This document shows positions 50,177-59,864 of a DNA stretch of 64,000 nucleotides, piece by piece. The notes below the pieces were generated by a model that searched no databases, was not told the origin of the DNA, and was given only the letters and a program-made list of their open reading frames with translations. Origin of the DNA: a bacterium. Lineage in GTDB: Bacteria > Electryoneota > Electryoneia > Electryoneales > Electryoneaceae. The DNA lies in contig JAHLLB010000011.1 in assembly GCA_020444425.1 (NCBI GenBank), forward strand, positions 1-64,000. Reading direction: 5' to 3'. Both the position numbers and the translations under genes were made by a program. Numbering within the stretch: the stretch's first letter is position 1; every line of letters starts with the position of its first letter.

Positions 50177-52972
50177 CTACTCTGCTGAAGCGTTAACTTC
50201 CATGGCGGGGATGTAAACGGTATACACCGACCCCTTCCCGGGCGTGCTCTGTACATGCACATTCCCGTTGTTCTGCTTGATATGGCTGTAGACGGACGCC
50301 ATGCCCAGCCCCGAACCACGGGAATCTTCAGGCTTCTGGTAGAAGGGTTCGAACACATGCGCCAGCGCGTCGTCTGACATTCCCACTCCGGTGTCCTCAA
50401 CTTCGAAGCAGACATAGTCCTGGTCGTCCAGCTCGAACGTCGCGTCCACAGGATCCACCGCCGGATTCACCACGCGGGTGCGCAGGGTGATCGATCCGTG
50501 ACCGTTTTCAATTGAATCACGCGACTGAATCAGCAGGTTGATGATCATCTGCTCCATCTGGTTCGGGTCGGCGTCGATCGCCGTACGCTCCTCAGCCAGA
50601 TCGAGCTTCAGCTTGATTTCGGATCCGACCACGCGCAGAAGCGTCTTTTCCAGATAAGTCAGCAGATCGTTCAGCTCCATCTGCTTCGGCTCATGATGAC
50701 CTTCGCGGCTCAGATCGAACAGCTGATGCGTGAGATCGACTGCGGACTGCGTCGTCGCCTGGATGGCATCCAGATCCTGCTGGAGAATGTCGTCCGGCTT
50801 GAGCTTGGCACGAGTTCGGTCAACCTGCCCGGCGATGGTTTCGATCATGCGCTCGAAATCGTGGGCAATCCCTCCGGCCACGCGTCCGATCGAATCCAGC
50901 CGTTGCATCTGCTGCACCCGGCGGACCAGCCGATGTTGCATCGTCACGTCTCGGATGAATCCCAGCACGGCTGGTTTTCCTTCCCAGTCGATGATGCTGC
51001 TGGTCAATTGCAACGACAGGGTTTTTCCGCTGCTGTGCAGCCCTGTGAAATCGAGAATGTTATCGGCGTCCTCGCCCCGGGCAATGGCACGAATCCGCTT
51101 CAGGACATGATCCCTGTCCGGAGGGGCGATCAGCTTCATCTCGTCGAAATCTTCCGCGATCAGCTCATCGTGTGAGTAGCCGAACAGATGCGTGAAACTC
51201 GGGCTGACCAGTACAAATCCCTTCGCGGTACGTACATAGACTGCGTCCACGGACTGTTCAAACAAGCGCTGGAAACGCGCCTGCATCTGATTGATCTCAG
51301 CTTGCGCCTGCTTCCGATCCGTGATATCAACGGCATTGACTACGGTCTGCGGGTTGCCATCCGGACCTGTCGCCAGGAAAATGCTGGCCAGAATGGTGCT
51401 GATCGTCCCGTCTGTGGCGACAACGTCAATCTCATATTGCTTCGGTACATCCTCGCCGCGTCTTCGTGCCTTGTATCGCTCCGCAATCGTCTCACGCTGT
51501 GTGTCGGTCAGGTAGTCTCTGAAATCGGTGCCGATCACGTTACGGTAGGGACTCTTCAGGATCTGGCAAAAACCCTGGCTGGCAAAGGTGATGCAGAATT
51601 TTTCGTCAACAACCATCACCACAGACAGCGGGTTCTCGACGATCATCCGGTAGCGCTGCTCGCTTTGAGCCAACTTGATCTCAGCGCGCATACGCTGGGA
51701 GATATCGATCAGGGCAGCGCGGATCTGTCTGTCCCCTTCCGGGGTGTCCCGTGGTGCAGATTCAAAGCGGACAAACTTGCGTTCCTTGTCAACCTGCTTC
51801 AGTTCGACCTCGCAGGACGCGGGACGCTGGTTCTGGATCACAGACTGAAAGTGATCCGCCAGGGTCGTCATGTGCCGGCTGACGACCTGTTGCAACAAGG
51901 AGCGCCGCATCAGTGAATCATAATCACTGCCGAGTATTTCACACGCCGTCTGATTCGCCCGCAGCACCGTTGCACGTTCTGAGATCGTCAGGTATCCTAC
52001 CGGCGCATGTTCGTACAAGTCGGTGTAGCGCATCAGCGAACGGTTGATCCGTTCTTCCGCCTGCTGCAGATCGAAGTTCTGTTTCTCCAGCTCGGTTTTG
52101 ACCTGTTGCAGTTCACCCAGCAACGATCGGACAGCTTGTTCCGACTCTTTCCGTTCGGTGATGTCGGTGGTAATGATGATCCCGGCAATGACGTTTCCCG
52201 CCTCATCGCGCACCGCTTCCGCATGCGCCAGCACCCAGTTCTGCTTACCGTCGGGTTGTTCGATGATCACTTCTTCGTTCTGTATGGACTGGCCGGTCTG
52301 CATTGCCCGGAACAACGGGTAGCTGTCGTCCGAGTGCTGACGTCCGTCCGGCAGCAGGAAACGGCACCGGCTGGCGTAGTCATGCACCGGCTGGCCGACC
52401 GGGTCTTCATCGACATCGTGTCCGCGCAGACGGATCGCTGCCTTGTTGGCGCTGCGGATGATGAGATCGGGATAGTCGACGATCATGATCCCGGCGGGAC
52501 TTTGCGCGAGCGCTGCGTGCAGGAAGGCTTGCAGCTTCTCCCGTTGACGGTCAACTTCCTTGCGCTGGCTGATGTCTGTCATCGACAACACGATGGCCGG
52601 AGGGTCTTCTTCGGGAACGAGGGATGGATTGCACTCAACCCACAGCCACGTTCCACCCTTCTGCAGCAAACGGAGATCAAGCATCGACTTCACATCCGCA
52701 CCGCTGCTCAGTTTGGTGCACATGGCATCAATCTGATCTCTATCTTCCGGGTGAAACAGGTCATATAGGCTGATCCCGATCAGATCACCGGAATCCTGTT
52801 GTGTGAAGTGGCAGGCGGCGGGATTGGCGTAGTCAACCGTCTTGTCGCGGATGTAGAGCACGGCGGACGCGGTATGCTCGATCAAAATCCCATAGACACC
52901 CTGGATTTCTTTTGATTGCATCCCGGGACTGGATGACTCGGTGTTGCTGTCAGTTTTGGGTTCGTTATCCAT
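50177..52972 (-). CDS. Multi-PAS sensor histidine kinase
   Basis: A 931-residue soluble kinase with five or six PAS/PAC units (for example GILIEHTASAVLYIRDKTVD, HAALAQSPAGIMIVDYPDLI, LYEHAPVGYLTISERATVLR, MIVENPLSVVMVVDEKFCIT, RLFEQSVDAVYVRTAKGFVL), then HisKA and HATPase domains. The H-box reads RVAGGIAHDFERMIET: the His is present but the usual HDFNN is HDFER. The N-box NLLIQSRDSIENG has Gln for the second Asn. The G boxes (EDTGVGMSDD, GSGLGMAS) are intact. No receiver domain. ATG 52972 is chosen over TTG/GTG starts as far as 53053; its ribosome site is weak. The N-box change may lower ATP affinity. No dedicated regulator is adjacent. Confidence 0.88.
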   Translation of the reverse strand: MDNEPKTDSNTESSSPGMQSKEIQGVYGILIEHTASAVLYIRDKTVDYANPAACHFTQQDSGDLIGISLYDLFHPEDRDQIDAMCTKLSSGADVKSMLDLRLLQKGGTWLWVECNPSLVPEEDPPAIVLSMTDISQRKEVDRQREKLQAFLHAALAQSPAGIMIVDYPDLIIRSANKAAIRLRGHDVDEDPVGQPVHDYASRCRFLLPDGRQHSDDSYPLFRAMQTGQSIQNEEVIIEQPDGKQNWVLAHAEAVRDEAGNVIAGIIITTDITERKESEQAVRSLLGELQQVKTELEKQNFDLQQAEERINRSLMRYTDLYEHAPVGYLTISERATVLRANQTACEILGSDYDSLMRRSLLQQVVSRHMTTLADHFQSVIQNQRPASCEVELKQVDKERKFVRFESAPRDTPEGDRQIRAALIDISQRMRAEIKLAQSEQRYRMIVENPLSVVMVVDEKFCITFASQGFCQILKSPYRNVIGTDFRDYLTDTQRETIAERYKARRRGEDVPKQYEIDVVATDGTISTILASIFLATGPDGNPQTVVNAVDITDRKQAQAEINQMQARFQRLFEQSVDAVYVRTAKGFVLVSPSFTHLFGYSHDELIAEDFDEMKLIAPPDRDHVLKRIRAIARGEDADNILDFTGLHSSGKTLSLQLTSSIIDWEGKPAVLGFIRDVTMQHRLVRRVQQMQRLDSIGRVAGGIAHDFERMIETIAGQVDRTRAKLKPDDILQQDLDAIQATTQSAVDLTHQLFDLSREGHHEPKQMELNDLLTYLEKTLLRVVGSEIKLKLDLAEERTAIDADPNQMEQMIINLLIQSRDSIENGHGSITLRTRVVNPAVDPVDATFELDDQDYVCFEVEDTGVGMSDDALAHVFEPFYQKPEDSRGSGLGMASVYSHIKQNNGNVHVQSTPGKGSVYTVYIPAMEVNASAE

Positions 52973-53260
52973 GGTCGTTCTGTCGTCCGGATTGTCAGAG
53001 GGTTGGAGACTTGAACTTCTATTATTTTTTCGCACTAATAAAAGTAATAACACAAGGGGCCACAGAACAAGAAAAAGCGTTCACCCGAGGAACGAAAGTT
53101 GGTCTCGGAGGCAGCCTGCCCGAACCGTACGATCTTCGGGTTGGGTTTTGTTTTCCCCAATTGCATCGTAGATTAATAGATTAAACAAAACCGCTGGGTC
53201 CGCATTAACAACTTCACCGTGACGGTTTACATTGCAGCCTCACCATTCAGGAGTCCGACC

Positions 53261-56200
53261 ATGACCAGACGCGCACGGGGTGCCTTGATTCTCCTTGCCA
53301 TGCTGTTCCTGCTACCGGTCCTTTCTTTCGCCCGTGATGACGATCAAAAGCCATCGCCGGATCCGTTCTACGATGTTGAACGGTTGCCGAACGGGCTGCG
53401 CGCCAAGGTATCGCTGGCAACGTTGACGGACAGCACGACAATCAGCGCGATGATCGCCGCCCCCGCCGGACACGGAGTCACGGCTCTGCTGACTGCAGGC
53501 TCCGGGGTGGAAGCAGCTGTCGCCGAGCCCATCAATTTTCGTGGGATCACGTTGTACCCGCTACAGGTTCGTCCAGCTCCGGGACATGGATGGTCCGGAG
53601 ATGACATCGCGGTGGTGGAAGCTCAGTTTACGCAGGCTGGGCTGGACAACATCGGTGAGCCCGTCCGTGTCAGCGAGCAGACGGCCCGCTGGATCGAGCG
53701 CGCGGTGTTGAACAGCGAAGAGCTGGACATGGAGACCGTCGCCCCGGTCGGCCGGATTCTGATCGTCGTGCAGGATGACGCACAGATTGTCGGAGCTCTC
53801 GAACCGTACATCGCGTGGAAGCGGCAGCAGGGGTATCGCATCAGCATCGCCCACCCGTCGGACAATACGGACCCCTACGCGATCAAGAACGAAGTCACGG
53901 CTGAGTATTTCAGCGACAACCCGGTCCCGTTGGAATACGTGCTGATGATCGGTGATCACGACTCCAATTCGCAAGTCCGGATGGTCGGGTACCGTTACGA
54001 CAACAACTTCAACAGCAACCACACAGACAACTGGTATGTCACCATGGACGGCCGGCTGCCGGTTCCGGATGTCGCCATCGGCCGCTTCAGTGTCCGAGAA
54101 CTGAACCAGTTGCGCATCGGCGTCAACAAGACGCTGGCCTACGAACGCGACGGAGAACTTGACGACGAGTCCTGGATTCGGCACGCCGCGCTGACAGCCG
54201 GATCGAACTCAGGCATCAGCGTGTTGCAGACCAACCAGTCGATCCGCTGGATGTTCGACGAGCAGGACTTCGCAGTCGATACGTTGTGGTGGACCATGCC
54301 CAACGGCGGCATGATCCCGACCTTCATCCACAACCAGATCGAAGAGGGTGTCGGCTTCGTCAATTACCGCGGCTATTACGGCATGAGCGGGTGGGACAAC
54401 AACGATCTGATCGGGTTGAACAACGTCGGCAAGCTACCTGTCGTCGTCACCATCACCTGCGGCACCGGCCTTTGGGGCACCGAGGACGAATCGATCAGCG
54501 AAGGGTTTTTCCGTGCGGGCTCGGTCAACGAACCGGTTGGCGGGGTCGCGTGCATCGGCACCGGTACCACCGACACGCACACACGATTCAACAATGTGAT
54601 CGACGCCGGCGTGTTTGAGGCGTTGCTGTCCTACAACATGCGCTCGCTTGGGTGGGCGCTGGTTCACGGCAAGATGCGGCTGGCCGAGGCGTACAACGGC
54701 ACCAGCGATTCCGGCTGGATCATCCGCTTTGTCAACTGGAACAACCTGATCGGCGACCCGGCGTTGCGGATGTGGCTGAATGCGCCTGTCGAACCGACCG
54801 TTACTCATACCCCGTCCCTGCGTCCCGGCAGCAACTTTGTCGACGTGCAGGTATCGCTCCCGGGCGACTGGCCGGACATGATCTGGGCGACCGTCGCCAG
54901 CCAGGATACCGTGCTCGATTCGCGCAGCTTCGTCAGTGATGGCCGTGTCCGCCTGCAGCTTCCGGACCTGGACCCGGATGACACAATCACCCTGACCGTC
55001 GTCGGCGACGATGTCCTGCCGTACCAGGCAGTGCTGCCCATCGTGGCGGAGGCGAACGACGTCGAAGTGACCGGTGTGATCGTGGATGATAACGGTGATG
55101 GCATCCCCAACGCCGGCGAAACGGTCACTCTCGACCTCGAGCTGACGAACCAGGGCAGCGCCACCATCAGCGCCGGACAGGCCACGGTCAGTTCAATCGA
55201 CCCGCGTGTTGAATCGATCGGCACCACGACCTTTGATTTCCCCACGATCGGCGTGGGCCAAACAGTGACCGTGACGAACGCGGTGACGTTAACCATTTCC
55301 GGATGGGCGCCGGACGGCTGTTACCCGGCGGTGACGGCCTCCTTCCCCGGCGACATTCAGAGCTCGATTCCCTTGGAGGTGATTGCGTGGGAGCTGGATG
55401 CCGAATCCTCCTTTGCCTGGACAGACAGCACCAGCGACCGGCGCATATTCCCGGGCGAATCCGGTGAGGTCGCGTTCCCGGTCAAAAACTACGGTCGCGC
55501 GGACGCTACCGGATTGCAGGCATCACTGTACTTTGACGACGCCCGCTTCTCTGTGCTCAACAACCCGGTGACGTTCGCCGATGTCGGAGCGGATTCCAGC
55601 CGTGACAACCTCACGGTTCCGTTCCTGGTTCAGCTGACGGATCAAGCCCGGGTCGGTGAATTGGTTCCGGTGGTGGTGCACTTCGAGGATGCGGCCGGAG
55701 CGGTGGACAGCGTGGAAGCTGTGTTCATTCCCGCCGACCCACGAGCCGCCGGCGCGACCGGTCCCGACCTGAATTACGGCTACTGGGCGGTGGACGATGA
55801 AGACGTCGAGCTGATCCGGCCCGAGTACGACTGGTACGACAACATCCTTCCCATCAACAACGTCGGCCTTGAGGACAACTACAGCGGTGGAGCCTACCAG
55901 TACGGCGAGGAAGATGCCAGCATGGTGATGGACCTGCCGTTCCCGTTCGTCTACTACGGTGAAGTCTACGACGAGGTCACGATCAACACGAACGGTTGGA
56001 TCGCCCTCGGCAACAAGTCAACCATCATCCTCTTCCGCAATTGGCCGATTCCGAACCCGATGGGTCCACCGGCGATGATTGCGCCATTCTGGGACGATCT
56101 GCACACGGGAACCAGCGGTGTGTACGCCAGCTACGATGCGCTGACCGACCGGTTCATCGTGACCTGGGACTGCCTCGCGGCCTCGGACCAGACCCCGGAA

Positions 56201-58054
56201 ATCTTCCAGGTGATTCTCTACGGTCCGACCATGCACCCGACCCAGAGCGGTAATGGGCGCATCCTGTTCCAGTACCAGGACGTCACTCCGGTGACCAGCA
56301 ACAGCACGGACAACGACTACATCACGGTCGGCATTGAGAGTCCTGACCAGTTAAGCGGCGTCGAATACGTCTACTGGGATTTCTACCGCGCCGGCGCGGA
56401 AGCGATTGAGCCGGAGCGGGCGATCTTGCTGACGGATGACCTCACCTCGTCGGCGTCCTATTCAGAGGGCAGCATCACGCCGGATGAAATCGACGTTACG
56501 CTGCAGGGAGTGGACGAGACAGAGGTTCCGATTTACATCGAGAACGTTGGCGATGAGAACCTGATCTGGGTGGTAAGCACCGGGTACGGTTCAGCGCCGG
56601 ACAACGTGACTCGCAACAACCACCTGCCGATCGAGTCCGACTGGAACCTGATCGATGCGATTTCGCCGAAGGACAGTTGGGGTTATTACTGGCTGAGCGA
56701 CGAAGAAGAAGGCGCGGAATACGACTGGATCGAACCGCCCGCGGATGCTCTGGTCATGACCGGGGACGATCTCCGAATCGGTGATCTGGACGACGGTTAT
56801 TTCCGCGGCGTCAAGATGCCGTTCCCGTTCGAATTTTACGGCAGCTACTACGATTCGGTCTATGTCAACCCGAACGGCTTCCTCGCCTTCCAGGGTGACC
56901 TGGACCTGGATTACGGCACCAACCAGAACCGGATCATCCCCAGCACCTGGGCCCCGAACCGTTACAATCCCGCCGCGTTGGTCATGGCCTGGTGGGATGA
57001 TCTCAACATGGATCTTGGCGGCGAAGTCAGCGTATGGACTGGTGTTGAGGATTCCGTACTGGTCACATGGGACGATGTGTACGCCGACAACGGAACCGGC
57101 CCGTACACGTTCCAGGCGTTAATTTTCAAGCACGGCTGGATCAAGCTGCAATACGAGGACATGGACGAAACCAACCTGCTCAGCGCGTCCATCGGCATTC
57201 AGAACCATGACGCCGAACACGGGCTGGAAATCTGCATGCAGGAACCGTTCATGGAAGATCAGCTCAGCCTGATGATTGCCTACGACCTGACGTGGCTGGA
57301 TACCGGTAACGATTTCGGGATTCTCGCTCCTGGTGAGACGGACACCGCCATCGTGCTCGCGTTCTCGGATGATCTGCGCATGGGAACCTTCGAGGGACAC
57401 GCCATTGTGCGCATGAATGACAGCGACACACCGGTGTCTTATGTGCCGCTGCATGTCAACGTGGAAGGTGTCGGCGCGGTCCCGGACGTGGCGGAGATCG
57501 ACGATCTGCACGTACCGTTCGGGTTCCCCTTCGAACCGTTCCCGCTGGATGATTACGTCACCGACGACGTCTGGGGCTCGGATCGCATCCGCTGGTCAGT
57601 CAGCGGCAACACCGATCTGAACATCAACGTTTTCGAGCGCACGTTGTACATCGAGAAACCGAACATCTTCTGGGAAGGGGCGGAAGAGGTCACCTTGACC
57701 GCCACCAACCCTGAGAATAACGCAGATTCGGAGACGATTACGATCTCGGTCGGGTCGGTCAGTGTGGACGAGGCCGATGATGGCCTCCCGCGCGAATTTG
57801 CGGTGGGTCCACTGTACCCGAACCCGTTCAACCCGTCCGTGACGATGGAAGTTGCCTTGCCGGAACCGTCCGGGATTACCGTCGCGGTGTATGACGTTCT
57901 CGGCCGTCTGGTTCAGACGATTTCGATGCCGGGACAGGCTCCGGGCTACCATCGTGTGATCTGGGACGCCGGTTCGCGTCCGTCCGGGGTGTACTTCCTG
58001 CATGTGCAAGCCGCAGGCAAGCAGCAGGTTCGCAAGGCCGTGTTGATGAAGTAA
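53261..58054 (+). CDS. Gingipain-like (peptidase C25) protein with T9SS-type tail
   Basis: A 1,597-residue exported protein: signal peptide (TRRARGALILLAMLFLLPVL-SFA), a propeptide-like region (25-160), a C25 domain (about 165-510; GRILIVVQDDAQIVGALEPY, LEYVLMIGDHDS, PVPDVAIGRFSV), beta-sandwich repeats (about 560-1,480, including two similar SPKDSWGYYWLSDEEEG/YGYWAVDDEDVELI-type modules), and a T9SS type-A tail (GPLYPNPFNPSVTMEV, VAVYDVLGRLVQ, ending VLMK). The nucleophile Cys is present (C400 in TITCGTGLWG). The expected catalytic His (NYxGHG in gingipains) is replaced: the sequence is NYRGYYGMSGW with Tyr372. It may be a C25 variant or a non-proteolytic relative. ATG 53261 has AGGAG 7 bp upstream. 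Terminator at 58090. Confidence 0.85.
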   Translation: MTRRARGALILLAMLFLLPVLSFARDDDQKPSPDPFYDVERLPNGLRAKVSLATLTDSTTISAMIAAPAGHGVTALLTAGSGVEAAVAEPINFRGITLYPLQVRPAPGHGWSGDDIAVVEAQFTQAGLDNIGEPVRVSEQTARWIERAVLNSEELDMETVAPVGRILIVVQDDAQIVGALEPYIAWKRQQGYRISIAHPSDNTDPYAIKNEVTAEYFSDNPVPLEYVLMIGDHDSNSQVRMVGYRYDNNFNSNHTDNWYVTMDGRLPVPDVAIGRFSVRELNQLRIGVNKTLAYERDGELDDESWIRHAALTAGSNSGISVLQTNQSIRWMFDEQDFAVDTLWWTMPNGGMIPTFIHNQIEEGVGFVNYRGYYGMSGWDNNDLIGLNNVGKLPVVVTITCGTGLWGTEDESISEGFFRAGSVNEPVGGVACIGTGTTDTHTRFNNVIDAGVFEALLSYNMRSLGWALVHGKMRLAEAYNGTSDSGWIIRFVNWNNLIGDPALRMWLNAPVEPTVTHTPSLRPGSNFVDVQVSLPGDWPDMIWATVASQDTVLDSRSFVSDGRVRLQLPDLDPDDTITLTVVGDDVLPYQAVLPIVAEANDVEVTGVIVDDNGDGIPNAGETVTLDLELTNQGSATISAGQATVSSIDPRVESIGTTTFDFPTIGVGQTVTVTNAVTLTISGWAPDGCYPAVTASFPGDIQSSIPLEVIAWELDAESSFAWTDSTSDRRIFPGESGEVAFPVKNYGRADATGLQASLYFDDARFSVLNNPVTFADVGADSSRDNLTVPFLVQLTDQARVGELVPVVVHFEDAAGAVDSVEAVFIPADPRAAGATGPDLNYGYWAVDDEDVELIRPEYDWYDNILPINNVGLEDNYSGGAYQYGEEDASMVMDLPFPFVYYGEVYDEVTINTNGWIALGNKSTIILFRNWPIPNPMGPPAMIAPFWDDLHTGTSGVYASYDALTDRFIVTWDCLAASDQTPEIFQVILYGPTMHPTQSGNGRILFQYQDVTPVTSNSTDNDYITVGIESPDQLSGVEYVYWDFYRAGAEAIEPERAILLTDDLTSSASYSEGSITPDEIDVTLQGVDETEVPIYIENVGDENLIWVVSTGYGSAPDNVTRNNHLPIESDWNLIDAISPKDSWGYYWLSDEEEGAEYDWIEPPADALVMTGDDLRIGDLDDGYFRGVKMPFPFEFYGSYYDSVYVNPNGFLAFQGDLDLDYGTNQNRIIPSTWAPNRYNPAALVMAWWDDLNMDLGGEVSVWTGVEDSVLVTWDDVYADNGTGPYTFQALIFKHGWIKLQYEDMDETNLLSASIGIQNHDAEHGLEICMQEPFMEDQLSLMIAYDLTWLDTGNDFGILAPGETDTAIVLAFSDDLRMGTFEGHAIVRMNDSDTPVSYVPLHVNVEGVGAVPDVAEIDDLHVPFGFPFEPFPLDDYVTDDVWGSDRIRWSVSGNTDLNINVFERTLYIEKPNIFWEGAEEVTLTATNPENNADSETITISVGSVSVDEADDGLPREFAVGPLYPNPFNPSVTMEVALPEPSGITVAVYDVLGRLVQTISMPGQAPGYHRVIWDAGSRPSGVYFLHVQAAGKQQVRKAVLMK

Positions 58055-58089
58055 TGCCATCCCGAACCGTCATCAGATCTAACAACAAA

Positions 58090-58120
58090 GGGGCCACATC
58101 GTGAGGATGTGGCCCCGATT
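58090..58120 (+). terminator. Terminator after the gingipain-like gene
   Basis: Perfect 11-bp stem GGGGCCACATC / GATGTGGCCCC with a five-base loop, followed by GATTTGT. Confidence 0.8.
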
Positions 58121-58355
58121 TGTATCCGGTAATGTGATCCGTGCGGTTCAGTTCGTGGGCAATCGCCAATCGGCAAGTGCGTCATTCCGAACGGAACGAA
58201 GAGAAGTGAGGAAGATCCAGCTTCGAGAGGATCGAAATGTGGTGGTTTCCTCTGCGAATCTGGCTCTTCTTCAGCCGCAAACAGACGCGGCTTCAGAATG
58301 ACATCCTCTCGGCATCGAGCTGAATTTGTCAGTCTGCGTCACGATGCCGCTGAGA
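58121..58355. other. Intergenic inverted-repeat region
   Basis: Between convergent genes. GTCATTCCGAA near 58178 and TTCAGAATGAC at 58291-58301 are inverted relative to each other, enclosing about 100 bp that include the third copy of the dispersed stem-loop repeat. No gene. Confidence 0.55.
58255..58301 (-). repeat. Dispersed stem-loop repeat, copy 3 (inverted)
   Basis: Read on the minus strand: GTCATTCTGAAGCCGCGTCT, then GTTTGCGGCTGAAGAAGAGC and CAGATTCG. Its AGCCGC/GCGGCT arms differ from copy 1 (CAGCC/GGCTG) but still pair. Confidence 0.7.
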
Positions 58356-59285
58356 TCAGTCGTCCTTTTTCTCCCGTCCCTTCGGCACGATAACCTTCAG
58401 CGCCTTCGGTTTCACCTCGATCACCACATCCTTGTCCGCGTCCATCAATTCGCCGTCCACCTGTACTTTACCCGCTTGCTCGCGTTGAACGGTCATTTTC
58501 TTGAATTGCCATGTTTTCAGCTCGGGAATCTTGCTGATCGACCCGTCAAACAGGCGCCGGATCTGGAGCAGCAGTTCATGCGGCTCCATCCGCGGCACGG
58601 CGACGAGAGTCAGCAAACCATCATCCGCACGCGCTTCCGGCGCGATCTTCGCGCCGCCGCCGTACTGTGTCAGGTTGGCCGCCGTCAGTAGCAGCGGCTT
58701 CTCGATGTGGATTTCCTCGCCGTCCAGGTTGAGATGGTAATCCTGCGGTTCGTACGTGAAATACTTGTAGATCCCGGCGAACACATACGGCGCAATCCCG
58801 CGGATCGGCATCTTCTCAAAATCCGCCACCAGCTCGGCATCCCAGGCCAGGCTGGCGGTCACGAAGAACGGGTGATCGTTGACAAACCCGACGTCGATTT
58901 CCATCACCTCGCCTTTGATCAGCGCCTTTGCCGCCTTCTCCGCGTTGTTCGGAATGTCGAAATGCCGGGCGAAACCATTCCCGCTACCCGCCGGTAACAC
59001 GGCCAGTTTCACGTCCGTGCCGATCAGCTGCGCACCGAGGGTGTTGACCATGCCGTCCCCACCGATCACGATGACGGTGTCGACATCACAATCCATCGCG
59101 CGCCGGATCTTGCCGACGCCGTCCTCGATGTTCCGGCTTTCCTGGTAGGTCAGGTTGATGTCAGGAAAGCTGTCCCATGGTTCCCGCAACGCATTCAGGA
59201 TGTCGCTGGGACGGAATCCTACCCCGGACTGCGGGTTGAAGATTGCGAGCACGTTGCGCGTTGCGCGGCTGCTTATTTCGGTCAT
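58356..59285 (-). CDS. Diacylglycerol-kinase-family lipid kinase
   Basis: A 309-residue soluble or peripheral kinase of the DAGK/YegS/DgkB family, which phosphorylates lipids such as diacylglycerol with ATP. N-terminal nucleotide-binding region: LAIFNPQSGVGF, then VIVIGGDGMVNTLG (GGDG at 75-78) and LAVLPAGSGNGFARHFDIP. The C-terminal beta-sandwich shows IDVGFVNDHPFFVTASLA and VQVDGELMDADKDVVIEVKP, the family's conserved Asp-Gly-Glu. Length is typical. ATG 59285, monocistronic. The lipid substrate is not determinable. Confidence 0.88.
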   Translation of the reverse strand: MTEISSRATRNVLAIFNPQSGVGFRPSDILNALREPWDSFPDINLTYQESRNIEDGVGKIRRAMDCDVDTVIVIGGDGMVNTLGAQLIGTDVKLAVLPAGSGNGFARHFDIPNNAEKAAKALIKGEVMEIDVGFVNDHPFFVTASLAWDAELVADFEKMPIRGIAPYVFAGIYKYFTYEPQDYHLNLDGEEIHIEKPLLLTAANLTQYGGGAKIAPEARADDGLLTLVAVPRMEPHELLLQIRRLFDGSISKIPELKTWQFKKMTVQREQAGKVQVDGELMDADKDVVIEVKPKALKVIVPKGREKKDD

Positions 59286-59471
59286 GGTGAATCTACCTGG
59301 TATCTACCCTGGGGGACGGTCGCCATGCTGTTGTGTCTAAAGATAAGCGGAGGGCGGGAACGGGTTGCATGGAATTTCAACGCCCATCGTGGAACCCGGG
59401 AGCCATCGAGTGTAACACACCGGTCGGCATCACGATCGTCCATGAGGCCACAGTTTACGCCGGAGCCGTGG

Positions 59472-59500
59472 TTGACTCCCCGCGCGCATCCGTTTAGTTT
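59472..59500 (+). promoter_or_regulatory. Sigma-70 promoter of tRNA-Arg
   Basis: TTGACT (59472-59477), 17-bp spacer, TAGTTT (59495-59500), ending 24 bp before the mature tRNA start. Confidence 0.6.
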
Positions 59501-59524
59501 CCGTGGTTGCTGCAGGATTGATTT

Positions 59525-59598
59525 GCCCGCGTAGCTCAGTTGGATAGAGCGTCTGCCTCCGGAGCAGAAGGCCGTGAGTTCGAATCTCGCCGCGGGTA
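59525..59598 (+). tRNA. tRNA-Arg (anticodon CCG)
   Basis: 74 nt with discriminator A. Acceptor stem GCCCGCG / CGCGGGT (first pair G-U), D arm GCTC...GAGC, anticodon stem TCTGC/GCAGA with loop CTCCGGA (anticodon CCG), T arm GTGAG-TTCGAAT-CTCGC. CCA is not encoded. Confidence 0.96.
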
Positions 59599-59606
59599 CT
59601 TGAACC

Positions 59607-59642
59607 AGGGCCTTGCGTACTACGCAGGCCCTTTTTTCTTTC
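59607..59642 (+). terminator. Terminator of tRNA-Arg
   Basis: Stem AGGGCC-T-TGCGTA / TACGCA-GGCCCT with a one-base bulge and tight turn, followed by TTTTTCTTT. Confidence 0.85.
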
Positions 59643-59864
59643 CTGTCCGATCTTCTCACCTCTTCGATGATTCTCCATCACGGACGAATCCTCAGTCCAC
59701 AGCAATAATGGCACTTAGTCGTCAGCAGACGGGTTTATGAACTATTGCTCCCATCTCGGTTGATGAAACTCCTGCCTGTACAATTCGCGGACTTTCTCAG
59801 TTACAATTGACCTTGAACCGTTGCAGAAACTTTCGTCAGGTCCGATTCTATCGTTCGATTTGGT

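Noticed and set aside
53600..57800. Long opposite-strand reading frames inside the gingipain-like gene and other large genes
   Set aside because: They are shadows produced by GC-rich codon usage: rich in Arg, His, Pro and Val, without domains or ribosome sites.
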